15,395 bases of DNA from an uncultured Collinsella sp. (GCA_900551195.1 URVD01000017.1:1-15395), one strand, 5' to 3'. Positions 1 through 7,126 are shown, counted from the first letter of the stretch. A program made the numbers and translations. Notes: a model not told the origin generated them from the sequence alone.

Positions 1-181
1 TATGAGTACTGTCACTAAATCAGTAACAGCAAAATCAAGGAATTTAGGACTCGGAGGCGTCATAAAGTAAGAAGATAATAAACAAATGTAGAATAACTAA
101 GCATCAGGTTGGCGACACTGAGCGCAAAATCTGTCCGAGAGGCTAAAACTGCCTGTTACTAAATTGGTGGCAGTACTCATA
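1..181. repeat. Inverted-repeat-bracketed element (MITE-like or paired operator)
   Basis: Bases 1-29 and 153-181 are inverted copies of each other, 25 of 29 positions matching, with the outer 11 bases (TATGAGTACTG) perfect. Each arm also has internal dyad symmetry, clearest at 9-29 (CTGTCACT, 5 nt, AGTAACAG). The 123 bp between them are AT-rich and carry no gene. The layout fits a small non-autonomous element with terminal inverted repeats, or two inverted copies of a regulator site. The left arm touches the window edge, so its true end and any target duplication cannot be seen. No transposase is present. Confidence 0.5.
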
Positions 182-675
182 TTTGCCATATTTTGACCAG
201 GGCACCCTAAGAAGGGCGCCCCGGGCTTCATAGGGGCACGAATAGCCCACTCCGACCTGCAAAATCTGTGCGCACGATGCGAATGACGCCCTTAACCTTA
301 AACTTTAGCTTGAACTTAGCTATAATGCGCTACGTTCCTGCCAGGCTGTGGTTGCGGACGGACGAAATGCCCGTCCTAGTCCAAGACAGACGCGGTCAAA
401 GGGATCCACGTAAGCGACCGCGTGCGCGCGGCGCGATCATGGCGCGTCCTAGATGTAAGCCGCACCGTCCGTTCTACTTTCTTTGGGGCAATACCGCCTC
501 GCGGGCGAGCGGGCCAGTCGTGAAGGTGGCTGCGGCCTCCCGAGCAAACACCCCGGTGCGCAAGTGTGGGGTCAAATACCAGGTCAGCTGGTGGGAACAA
601 CCCGATATTCCGCGCAACGCACGGATCGTATACGACACAGAAGGCAGGGTAGTGGACATGGTGAGGGGCAGCTTG
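182..675 (+). other. Intergenic region and long leader upstream of the lipoprotein gene
   Basis: No independent gene is supported here. The stretch holds a TATAAT box at 321-326 and, downstream, two perfect hairpins: 356-361 with 371-376 (GGACGG/CCGTCC) and 390-397 with 416-423 (ACGCGGTC/GACCGCGT). The frame that becomes the lipoprotein is open from 268. Between about 570 and 657 it reads like protein (YQVSWWEQPDIPRNARIVYD), so part of this stretch may be an N-terminal extension. An 11-base repeat GCAAAATCTGT occurs at 124 and 260. No known riboswitch, RNase P, tmRNA or SRP RNA signature was recognised. Confidence 0.4.
298..326 (+). promoter_or_regulatory. Promoter candidate for lipoprotein gene
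   Basis: A perfect TATAAT lies at 321-326. A weak -35 (TTAAAC, 298-303) is 17 bp upstream. The -35 region contains near-repeats of AACTTTAGC/AACTTAGC (301-320), which could be activator sites. Start of transcription would be near 333. Confidence 0.45.
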
Positions 676-1683
676 ATGCACGCGGCTCGGTTAGGTGCTG
701 GGACCGCAGCGGTCATTGCCGTTTTGGGCCTGAGCGGATGCGCGTTCAACCCGCTGTCTACGTTCACGACTCCCACGATCGACCAGATCGAGTACGAGAC
801 CGTCACGCCGGCGGTGTCGGACGATGCCCTGGTCACTCCCGGAACCCTGACGGTTGCCCTCGATACTTCCGATGCGCCGCAGGCAATGCAGGGCGCCGAC
901 GGCGAGCTCACGGGGTATGCGGTTGACGCCGCCCGTGCCCTCGCAAGCCGCATGGGCCTTAAGGTCGCCTTTGTCGATGCGTCTTCGGCAGGTTCCGCGC
1001 TCGGCGACAAAAAGGCCGATATCTTTATCGGCGAGATCAACTCCACGGACGGGGACGTTAGCTCGCTCGGCACCTGCCTGTACGATGCCGCTTCCGTGTT
1101 CGGTAAAACCAGCGATGGTGGGTCGCTAAGCGTTTCCACCGATACCCTTAACACGTCTACTCTGGGTGTCCAGATGTCCTCGGCCTCGCAGGAGGCGCTT
1201 GCTAAGCAGAGCATCACCGCCAACCAAAAGACCTACTCCAACATCAACGAGTGCTTTGAGGCGCTCGAGTCCGGCGAGGTCGACTATGTGATCTGCGACT
1301 CCACAGCCGGCGGCTATCTTGCACGCCTGATGAGCGAGGTCTCCTATGTCGGTGCGCTCGAGGCGCCCTCGACGCTTGGTGTTGCGGGCCTCTCGTCCAA
1401 TGACGAACTGTGCCGTGCCGTGAGCGATGCCCTCGACGGTATTACGGCCGACGGCACGCTCGAGGCGGTCCACTGCGTCTGGTACGGCACGATGCCCTAC
1501 GACCTCACCACTAAGACGGTTTCGGGCGCTAACGTGCAGCCGGGCGACTCTGAGTCCAGTGAGACCACGTCTTCCGGCAGCGAGTCCTCCGATTCCAACA
1601 ATGAGACCGCATCCTCCGAGGACAAATCGTCCAGCCAGGAAGGCACCATCACCGACGACGACATTAACAAGCTTAATAGCTAG
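676..1683 (+). CDS. Orphan family-3 type solute-binding lipoprotein
   Basis: Likely a secreted, lipid-anchored protein with a periplasmic-binding-protein fold of the amino-acid (SBP family 3) type. ATG 676 gives 335 aa with a short signal peptide and lipobox L19-S20-G21-C22. A GAGGGG Shine-Dalgarno at 663-668 lies 7 nt upstream. The next residues, TPGTLTVALDTSDAPQA, GYAVDAARALASRMGLKV and ADIFIGEIN, follow the usual SBP_bac_3 order, and YVICDSTAGGYL resembles the second-lobe segment. The last 50 or so residues are a Ser/Glu/Asp/Thr-rich low-complexity tail, unusual for this family. No permease or ATPase gene is adjacent, so it may serve a distant transporter or act as a sensor or surface protein. 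Other in-frame starts are GTG 652 (AAGG 7 nt upstream) and ATG 658; the frame is open back to 268. Confidence 0.75.
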   Translation: MHAARLGAGTAAVIAVLGLSGCAFNPLSTFTTPTIDQIEYETVTPAVSDDALVTPGTLTVALDTSDAPQAMQGADGELTGYAVDAARALASRMGLKVAFVDASSAGSALGDKKADIFIGEINSTDGDVSSLGTCLYDAASVFGKTSDGGSLSVSTDTLNTSTLGVQMSSASQEALAKQSITANQKTYSNINECFEALESGEVDYVICDSTAGGYLARLMSEVSYVGALEAPSTLGVAGLSSNDELCRAVSDALDGITADGTLEAVHCVWYGTMPYDLTTKTVSGANVQPGDSESSETTSSGSESSDSNNETASSEDKSSSQEGTITDDDINKLNS

Positions 1684-1749
1684 TTATTGCTAGGGGTGGT
1701 GTCTTCTATACGTTGGAAAGGACACCTCTTCACGGTTTCAACACGCACC

Positions 1750-1783
1750 GCCGGACTTCCCCAATAGGGGAGCCCGGCTTTTT
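1750..1783 (+). terminator. Rho-independent terminator after lipoprotein gene
   Basis: GC-rich stem from 1750 (GCCGGACTTCCCC) to 1778 (GGGGAGCCCGGC) with an AATA loop and one bulge, followed by TTTTT at 1779-1783. It separates the lipoprotein gene from hpf. Confidence 0.8.
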
Positions 1784-1855
1784 CATCTCTATAAAACCAG
1801 CAGTTCAAAGCCAATTTTCGGGACCAAATACAAAGTCGCCGGCTCCCTCCTATAG

Positions 1856-1879
1856 CGCACTTTGCCACAGAAAAGTGCG
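1856..1879. repeat. Perfect inverted repeat upstream of hpf
   Basis: CGCACTTT at 1856-1863 and AAAGTGCG at 1872-1879 pair perfectly around an 8-nt loop. There is no T-run, so it is not a terminator. It could be an operator or a 5' leader hairpin of hpf. Confidence 0.5.
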
Positions 1880-2000
1880 AGACTTCGGTATGCGGTATCA
1901 AGCAATCGTTATTCGGGTCTTTGGGAATCCGCGTGATTAAATGCACGGCAATGGGTACATAGCCAGTACAGTAAGTCCCCGAGGCAGATTGGAGCCACGT

Positions 2001-2585
2001 ATGGATATCAAGGTTTCTGGACGCAAGACGACGGTAACCGATGCTCTGCGTGCGCATGTGGATGAGAAGATCGGCGAGGCGCTCAAGGTTTTCGATATCG
2101 AGCCCATGACGGTCGACGTTGTGCTTCGTTATGAGAAGAACCCCTCGAACCCCAACCCGGCAATCGTCGAGGTCACGGTTCGTGCCCGCGGCTCTGTGAT
2201 TCGCGTTGCCGAGCACGGCTCAGATATGTATGCCGCCATCGATCTCTCCGCCGATAAGGTCACCCGCCAGCTGCGCAAGTTCAAGACCAAGGTCGTGGAC
2301 AACCGCCAGGGCGGTGCCAGCGCCGCGGATGTCGCACCGGTCGAGCGCGTCGAGGATCTGGCCGACCTGCTGCTGCCCGAGGAGGACGACGACCTGCTCG
2401 TTCGTGAGAAGGTTATTGACGTCACCCCGATGACCGAGGAGCAGGCGCTGGTGCAGACCGATCTGCTGGGCCACGACTTCTACGTGTTCGAGAACGCGAC
2501 GACCGGCCTCATCAATGTGGTATATCACCGTAAGAATGGTGGATATGGCATCATCAAGCCCCGCATCGAAACACTTGACGAGTAA
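2001..2585 (+). CDS. hpf: Ribosome hibernation promoting factor, long form
   Basis: A 194-aa long-type HPF. Members of this family bind the 30S decoding region and dimerise 70S ribosomes into inactive 100S particles in stationary phase. Residues 1-100 (MDIKVSGRKTTVTDALRAHV onward) form the S30AE domain. Residues 101-135 are a linker rich in acidic residues. Residues 137-188 (VIDVTPMTEEQALVQTDLLG, then HDFYVFENATTGLINVVYHR) match the C-terminal dimerisation domain. The frame is open to ATG 1941, but ATG 2001 has GGAG (1991-1994) at 6-nt spacing and begins exactly where the family begins. Length is normal for the long form. It is monocistronic or ends at the hairpin at 2615. Confidence 0.93.
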   Translation: MDIKVSGRKTTVTDALRAHVDEKIGEALKVFDIEPMTVDVVLRYEKNPSNPNPAIVEVTVRARGSVIRVAEHGSDMYAAIDLSADKVTRQLRKFKTKVVDNRQGGASAADVAPVERVEDLADLLLPEEDDDLLVREKVIDVTPMTEEQALVQTDLLGHDFYVFENATTGLINVVYHRKNGGYGIIKPRIETLDE

Positions 2586-2590
2586 AATAC

Positions 2591-2610
2591 GTTAACTTGC
2601 ATGAGTTAAC
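2591..2610. repeat. Short perfect inverted repeat GTTAACT/AGTTAAC
   Basis: A 7-bp stem (2591-2597 with 2604-2610) around TGCATG, just after the hpf stop and before the terminator. It could be an operator for degV or part of the hpf 3' end. Confidence 0.4.
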
Positions 2611-2614
2611 GGTT

Positions 2615-2647
2615 GGCGGCCATCCCATGCGGGTGGTCGCCTTTTTT
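2615..2647 (+). terminator. Terminator-like hairpin between hpf and degV
   Basis: GGCGGCCATCCC (2615-2626) pairs with GGGTGGTCGCC (2631-2641) with one bulge and one G-U pair, followed by six T. It sits only 4 nt before the degV Shine-Dalgarno. Confidence 0.8.
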
Positions 2648-2665
2648 ACGTAAGGAGTCGCTTTG

Positions 2666-3619
2666 ATGGACAAGGCCGCATCTACCGGTCATTCGGACCG
2701 TTGCCGCATCGTTGTCGATACCTGCTGCGACTTTAGCCCCGAGGTCGCCGCGAACCTCGATGTCGATATCTTGGGTTTTCCCTTCATTATCGATGGCGAG
2801 GAGCGCACGGATGACATCTGGTCGAGCATGAGCCCTAAGGAGTTCTACGACCGCATGCGCGCCGGCGCTCGCGTGTCTACCTCCGCCGTGTCGCTCGGTC
2901 GCTATATCGAGTTCTTTACCGAGTGCGCCAAAGAGGGCACGCCCACGGTCTACCTGTGCTTTACCTCGGCGCTGTCGTCGAGCTACAACTCCGCATGCCA
3001 GGCGGCAGATGCCGTGCGCTCCGAGTATCCCAACTTTGAGCTCTACGTGGTCGACAACGCCTTGCCCTGCGCGACCGGCGAGCTCTTGGCGCTCGAGGCC
3101 GTGCGCCAGCGCTCGGCGGGACTTACCGCCAAGCAGCTGGTCGACTGGGCAAACGAGGCCAAGACCTATGTCCACGGCTACTTTACGCTCGAGAGCTTTG
3201 ACGCGCTGGCTGCCGGCGGCCGCATTCCGCCCGCGGCGGCACAGCTCACGGCAAAGCTCGACGTCAAACCCGAGCTGTCCTACGACCTGGCCGGCTCGCT
3301 GTCGCTGATCGGCGTCAACCGCGGTCGCAAGAAGGCGCTCAAGTCCATTCTCAAGTCGTTCCGCGAGAACTATGTGCCCGATCGCACCATGCCCATCGCC
3401 ATTATGACGGCCGATGCCGAAAAGGACGGCGACTGGCTCGAAGCTGCCATCCGCAAGGAGGAGGGCTGCGCCGACGTCACGATTATCCGCAGCTCCGTTG
3501 GTCCCACCATCGGCTCGCACGTGGGCCCCGGCATGGTGGCACTTGCGTTTTGGGGCAAGAACCGCGCCGAGAAAGCCTCGCTTTCCGACCGCATCGCCCG
3601 CCGCGTGCGCGGTCAGTAG
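2666..3619 (+). CDS. DegV family protein (fatty-acid-binding, FakB-like)
   Basis: A 317-aa DegV-fold protein. Characterised members (FakB) bind a fatty acid and present it to the kinase FakA for phosphorylation. Visible family features are an early IVVDTCCDFSPEVA strand with acidic residues, STSAVSLGRYIEFF (substrate-loop Ser/Thr), CFTSALSSSYNSA, LAAGGRIPPAAA (the usual GGRI segment), RGRKKALKSI, and the C-terminal HVGPGMVALAFWG that matches the family's H-x-GPG motif. ATG 2666 is chosen over TTG 2663 because AAGGAG (2652-2657) then has 8-nt spacing. No fakA-like kinase gene is nearby. Its lipid ligand cannot be read from sequence. Confidence 0.9.
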   Translation: MDKAASTGHSDRCRIVVDTCCDFSPEVAANLDVDILGFPFIIDGEERTDDIWSSMSPKEFYDRMRAGARVSTSAVSLGRYIEFFTECAKEGTPTVYLCFTSALSSSYNSACQAADAVRSEYPNFELYVVDNALPCATGELLALEAVRQRSAGLTAKQLVDWANEAKTYVHGYFTLESFDALAAGGRIPPAAAQLTAKLDVKPELSYDLAGSLSLIGVNRGRKKALKSILKSFRENYVPDRTMPIAIMTADAEKDGDWLEAAIRKEEGCADVTIIRSSVGPTIGSHVGPGMVALAFWGKNRAEKASLSDRIARRVRGQ

Positions 3620-3717
3620 GCAAGTAACGCGGCCGTAATCGCCCTCAACTCACAGCCCAAACGCTGGCACCGAGTATTCAACCTGGTAATAACACCCAAC
3701 CCAAAAGGAAAGGTTTC

Positions 3718-4797
3718 ATGGCAAACAAGCTCTCCGTCGCATTTATCGGCACCGGAATCATGGGTGCCCCCATCGCCGGCCACATCCTGGACGCCGGCTA
3801 TCCCGTCACGGTCAACAACCGCACTAAGTCCAAGGCCGCCGCGCTTATCGAGCGCGGTGCCGTTTGGGCCGATACGCCGGCAGATGCCGTGGCGAACGCC
3901 GACGTCGTCTTTACCATGGTGGGTTATCCCTCCGAGGTCGAGGAGCTCTACCTGGCGGGCGACGGCCTGCTCGCGTGCACCAAGCCGGGCGCGGTCTTGA
4001 TCGACCTCACCACGAGCTCGCCCGAGCTCGCCCGTGACATTGCCGAGGCCGCCCAGGTTTCCGGCCGCATGGCGTTTGACTGCCCCGTCACCGGCGGCGA
4101 GTCGGGTGCTATCGCCGGCACGCTCACGGCCATCGTGGGCGCCACCGAGAACGACATCGCGCCGGTCCGCGATATCCTTGCCACCTTTGCGGCCAACATC
4201 TGCTGCTTCGATGGCGCCGGCAAGGGCCAGGCTGCCAAGCTCGCCAACCAGGTGTCGCTGGGCGCCTGCATGGTCGGCATGGCCGACGCCATGGCATTTG
4301 CCGAGCTGAGCGGCCTTGACCTGGAGAAGACCCGCCAGATGATCCTGGGCGGCACCGGCAAGTCCGGCGCTATGGAGAGCTTAGCCCCCAAGGCGCTCGA
4401 CGGCGACTACAAGCCCGGCTTTATGGTCGAGCACTTCATTAAGGATCTGCGTCTGGCGCTCGCCTACGCCGATGACCGCGAGCTCGCGCTGCCCGGCGCC
4501 GACGTGGCCTTTACGCTCTACGACATGCTCGACGCCATCGGTGGCGCCAAGCTGGGCACCCAGGCCATCACGGTCCTCTACAAGGAGGAGGCCGATGCCA
4601 TCGCCGCCGGTCTGGACTGGTCGCAGTATCGTCCCGAGGAGCACGGTGCCCACGAGGACGGCTGCGGTTGCGGCGAGCATGGCGACGACCACGAGTGCGG
4701 TTGCGGTCACCATCACGGCGAGGACCACGAGTGCTGCGGCGGCCACGGCCATGACGACGGCCACGAGTGCTGCTGCGGCCATCATCACGAGGAGTAG
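3718..4797 (+). CDS. 3-hydroxyisobutyrate dehydrogenase-like oxidoreductase with His/Cys-rich tail
   Basis: A 359-aa NAD(P)-dependent beta-hydroxyacid dehydrogenase. Residues 1-165 form the Rossmann domain, with GTGIMG at 11-16 and N34-R35 after strand 2, where an Arg usually favours NADPH. The substrate loop is DCPVTGG (121-127). The catalytic Lys is K174 in GAGKGQAAKLAN with N177 nearby, and KDLRLAL at 242-248 is typical of the family. The core ends near residue 306, the normal family length. The remaining 53 residues (nt 4636-4794) contain 14 His and 9 Cys plus many Asp/Glu/Gly, in clusters such as CGCG, HHH and CCC, and probably bind transition metals. The substrate is unknown (tartronate semialdehyde, hydroxyisobutyrate or similar). 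An AAAGGAAAGG ribosome site precedes it. It leads a four-gene cluster. Confidence 0.88.
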   Translation: MANKLSVAFIGTGIMGAPIAGHILDAGYPVTVNNRTKSKAAALIERGAVWADTPADAVANADVVFTMVGYPSEVEELYLAGDGLLACTKPGAVLIDLTTSSPELARDIAEAAQVSGRMAFDCPVTGGESGAIAGTLTAIVGATENDIAPVRDILATFAANICCFDGAGKGQAAKLANQVSLGACMVGMADAMAFAELSGLDLEKTRQMILGGTGKSGAMESLAPKALDGDYKPGFMVEHFIKDLRLALAYADDRELALPGADVAFTLYDMLDAIGGAKLGTQAITVLYKEEADAIAAGLDWSQYRPEEHGAHEDGCGCGEHGDDHECGCGHHHGEDHECCGGHGHDDGHECCCGHHHEE

Positions 4798-4802
4798 CGC
4801 CC

Positions 4803-5231
4803 ATGAGCTGGACGTTCGTGGTGCTCGCGCTGGTGCTCTTTCTCTTTGCGATCTACATTGGCTTTTTGTGCGGCCAGTGGGCCTGCGAAAAGCGCGTGAT
4901 CACCAAGCGCGACTACTGGATTGCCAACTTTGCAGGCGCGGCGGCAGTCGTCCTGCTGACCTGGGTGTTCTCACTGTTCCCGCTGGTGCAGTTTGCGCCG
5001 ATCGGCTGGCTCGGCGGCTTTATCGCCGGCCTTAAGATGAGCTTTGGCGAGTCCGTCGGTCCGTGGCGCAAGCACGACGAGGTCTTTAACGTCAACAAGG
5101 CTCACCGCGCCGCCGCCGACGCGGGCGACGCCGAGGAACGCCGCCGTGCGCGTCGCAATGGCGCAGCCGACCGACAGCTCATCTCGGTCACCGATGACAG
5201 CAAGGGTGCTGGCAAGCACGCTAAGAAATAA
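4803..5231 (+). CDS. Small membrane protein of unknown function
   Basis: A 142-aa protein I do not recognise. Residues 3-24 and about 39-61 are strongly hydrophobic helices, and a weaker glycine-rich apolar stretch (62-80) may be a third. The C-terminal 60 residues are hydrophilic and basic (AEERRRARRNG, ending KGAGKHAKK) and by positive-inside logic probably cytoplasmic. ATG 4803 is 5 nt after the preceding stop. Its Shine-Dalgarno GAGGAG (4790-4795) lies inside the two Glu codons and stop of the upstream gene, implying translational coupling. Two Cys (C23, C28) in the first helix/loop region could be relevant given the metal-binding tail encoded just upstream, but that link is inference. 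Confidence 0.8.
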   Translation: MSWTFVVLALVLFLFAIYIGFLCGQWACEKRVITKRDYWIANFAGAAAVVLLTWVFSLFPLVQFAPIGWLGGFIAGLKMSFGESVGPWRKHDEVFNVNKAHRAAADAGDAEERRRARRNGAADRQLISVTDDSKGAGKHAKK

Positions 5232-5243
5232 GAAGAGGTAACT

Positions 5244-5942
5244 ATGGCAGAAAACAAAGACGAACAGCTCACCGACGAGGAGCTGGCACAGCTTCAGCTG
5301 GCAGAGGAGAACGAGAACGCCGTCGACCGTCTGGTCAAGGAGCTCGGCTGCCCCACGCGCCGCATCCGCCAGTTTGCCGCCCGCGTGCTGCATCTGCTGG
5401 CCGAGCGTGACCCGCAGCGCGTCGTGCCCTGCGTGCCTGCGCTGATCGAGGCGCTCGACCGCCCCGAGGCGCAGACCCGCTGGGAGGCCCTTGATGCCCT
5501 GACGGCGCTCGCTACCACCTGCCCCGAGCAGCTGGGCGATGCCTTTGAGGGCGCCGAGACTGCACTGTTCGACGAGATCTCCTCCACGCTACGCTATGCC
5601 GCCTTCCGCCTGCTGTGCGTGTGGGGTGCCACGGGCGTCGAGCGTTCGCGCGAGGCTTGGCCCATCCTGGACGAGGCCATCCAGTGCTACCACGGCGACC
5701 TTGAGTATCGCGACATGCTCGGTTGCCTGTACGAGTTTTGCCAGGGCGAGATTGACGCCGAGGTTGCCGAGAAGCTTGCGCTGCGCCTTAAGTTCGATGC
5801 CGAGAACGGTAAGGGCAGCTATCTCAAGGCCCGTTCGAGCGAGATTTGCGAAATGCTTGTTAAACGTTTTGGCCTGGATCTCTCCAAAAAGAAGAAGCGT
5901 GCTAGCGTTAAAAAATCTGACGACGCCGAAGACGAGGAGTAA
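5244..5942 (+). CDS. HEAT-like repeat protein
   Basis: A 232-aa soluble, alpha-helical protein. Residues 1-30 are acidic and coiled-coil-prone (DEQLTDEELAQLQLAEENEN). From about 38 there are consecutive helical pairs of HEAT/Armadillo type, such as RRIRQFAARVLHLLAERDP, VVPCVPALIEALDRPEAQT and RWEALDALTALATTCPEQLG. The C-terminus is charged (KKKKRASVKKSDDAEDEE). Such repeats usually form protein-binding solenoids; no catalytic motif is seen. It follows the membrane protein gene by 12 bp with a GAAGAGG ribosome site, and precedes isocitrate dehydrogenase by 6 bp, so it is probably co-transcribed. Its partner is unknown; a role as scaffold for cluster products is only a suggestion. Confidence 0.8.
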   Translation: MAENKDEQLTDEELAQLQLAEENENAVDRLVKELGCPTRRIRQFAARVLHLLAERDPQRVVPCVPALIEALDRPEAQTRWEALDALTALATTCPEQLGDAFEGAETALFDEISSTLRYAAFRLLCVWGATGVERSREAWPILDEAIQCYHGDLEYRDMLGCLYEFCQGEIDAEVAEKLALRLKFDAENGKGSYLKARSSEICEMLVKRFGLDLSKKKKRASVKKSDDAEDEE

Positions 5943-5948
5943 CAGATT

Positions 5949-7034
5949 ATGGCGCACGATGTAGTCCTGATTCCCGGTGACGGTATCGGTCCCGAGATTA
6001 CGCAGGCTATGCGCCGCGTGGTCGAGGCCACCGGTGTCCAGATCAACTGGAACGTCCAGGAGGCCGGTGCCGGCGTCATGGACGAGTTTGGCACGCCGCT
6101 GCCCCAGCACGTCCTCGATGCGGTCGCCGAGACCAAGGTTGCCATCAAGGGCCCCATTACCACGCCGGTTGGCACGGGTTTCCGCAGCGTCAACGTGGCC
6201 CTGCGCAAGCATTTCGACCTGTACGCCTGCGTGCGCCCCTGTCTGTCGCAGCCGGGTGACGGCTCGCGTTTCCGCGATGTCGACCTGGTCATCGTGCGCG
6301 AGAACACCGAGGACCTCTACGCCGGCATCGAGTTCGATGAGGGCGCTGCCGAGGTCGAGGAGCTCTCGCAGCTCGTCGAGCGTTCGGGCCAAAAGACCTT
6401 CGCCGCCGATTCCGCGATCTCGATCAAGCCGATCTCCATCGCCAAGAGCCGCCGCATTGTGGAGTATGCCTTTGAGTATGCCCGCCGCTGCGGCCGCAAA
6501 AAGGTGACGGCCGTGCACAAGGCCAACATCATGAAGGCGACTGACGGCCTGTTCCTGCGCGTTGCGCGCGAGGTGGCCGCTAACTATCCCGATATCGAGT
6601 TCAACGACAAGATCGTCGACGCCACCTGCATGGGCCTGGTCCAGAACCCCAATGACTTCGATGTCCTGGTGCTGCCCAACCTGTACGGCGACATCGTGAG
6701 TGACCTGTGCGCCGGCCTGGTGGGCGGTCTGGGCATGGCCCCCGGCTCCAACATCGGTGCCGAGTGCGCCATCTTCGAGGCAACGCACGGCTCTGCGCCC
6801 GATATCGCTGGCCAGGATATCGCCAACCCCACGGCCGAGATCCTCTCTGCTGCGATGATGCTTGATCACCTGGGCGAGAACGATGCGGCCAATCGTATCC
6901 GTGCCGCCGTATCTGCCACGCTCGACGAGGGCGAGCAGGTTACCGGTGACGTGCGTCGTGCCCAGACCGGCTCCGTTGAGGGCGCTGTGGGCACGCAGAC
7001 CTTTGCCGATGCCGTTATCGCGCACCTGGCCTAA
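5949..7034 (+). CDS. NAD-type isocitrate dehydrogenase (isocitrate/isopropylmalate family)
   Basis: A 361-aa decarboxylating dehydrogenase of the IDH/IPMDH superfamily. [12 protein letters not shown] is at 7-18. The substrate loop S80-V-N82-V-A-L-R86-K resembles IDH rather than IPMDH. R96, R117 ([12 protein letters not shown]) and Y124 complete the acid-binding set. HKANIMK gives catalytic K191; D224, D248 and D252 are the metal ligands. [12 protein letters not shown] (277-288) is the cofactor loop. D285-I286 occupy the positions where E. coli NADP-IDH has Lys-Tyr, indicating NAD. It would make 2-oxoglutarate for glutamate synthesis. Homoisocitrate-type activity cannot be excluded. The ribosome site GAGGAG lies in the last codons of the HEAT gene. 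It is the last gene of the cluster, followed by a hairpin. Confidence 0.88.
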   Translation: MAHDVVLIPGDGIGPEITQAMRRVVEATGVQINWNVQEAGAGVMDEFGTPLPQHVLDAVAETKVAIKGPITTPVGTGFRSVNVALRKHFDLYACVRPCLSQPGDGSRFRDVDLVIVRENTEDLYAGIEFDEGAAEVEELSQLVERSGQKTFAADSAISIKPISIAKSRRIVEYAFEYARRCGRKKVTAVHKANIMKATDGLFLRVAREVAANYPDIEFNDKIVDATCMGLVQNPNDFDVLVLPNLYGDIVSDLCAGLVGGLGMAPGSNIGAECAIFEATHGSAPDIAGQDIANPTAEILSAAMMLDHLGENDAANRIRAAVSATLDEGEQVTGDVRRAQTGSVEGAVGTQTFADAVIAHLA

Positions 7035-7093
7035 GACATGCACGCTGCAAACGCCTAAATAGTACTTAAGTGTTTGCGTATAACCTAAGAATC

Positions 7094-7126
7094 AATACGC
7101 CCGGCGCTCCGTCGGGCGTATTCTAT
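7094..7126 (+). terminator. Hairpin terminator after isocitrate dehydrogenase
   Basis: Perfect 10-bp stem AATACGCCCG (7094-7103) / CGGGCGTATT (7113-7122) with a 9-nt loop. The T-rich tail is weak (TTCTATT), so termination may be partial. The next gene's ribosome site begins about 20 nt later. Confidence 0.65.

Noticed and set aside
198..221. GGGCACCC/GGGCGCCC as a terminator
   Set aside because: The stem has an internal mismatch and there is no T-run after it.
578..592. ACCAGGTCAG resembling the SRP RNA signature, and an ACCAG/CTGGT dyad resembling the GntR operator
   Set aside because: The downstream SRP motif (GGAAGCAGCC) is missing, and the arms of the dyad are in the opposite order to the operator.
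268..675. ATG 268 as the start of the lipoprotein gene
   Set aside because: It lies upstream of the TATAAT box, has no ribosome site, and would put 136 residues of mostly Arg/Pro-rich, atypical sequence before a classic lipoprotein signal peptide.
3683..3696. CTGGTAATAACACC before the dehydrogenase gene as another GntR operator
   Set aside because: Only the left half-site matches; the right arm (ACACC instead of ACCAG) breaks the dyad.
5589..7043. 484-codon open frame on the minus strand
   Set aside because: It is antisense to the well-supported isocitrate dehydrogenase gene and arises from codon bias of GC-rich coding DNA; no family resemblance.
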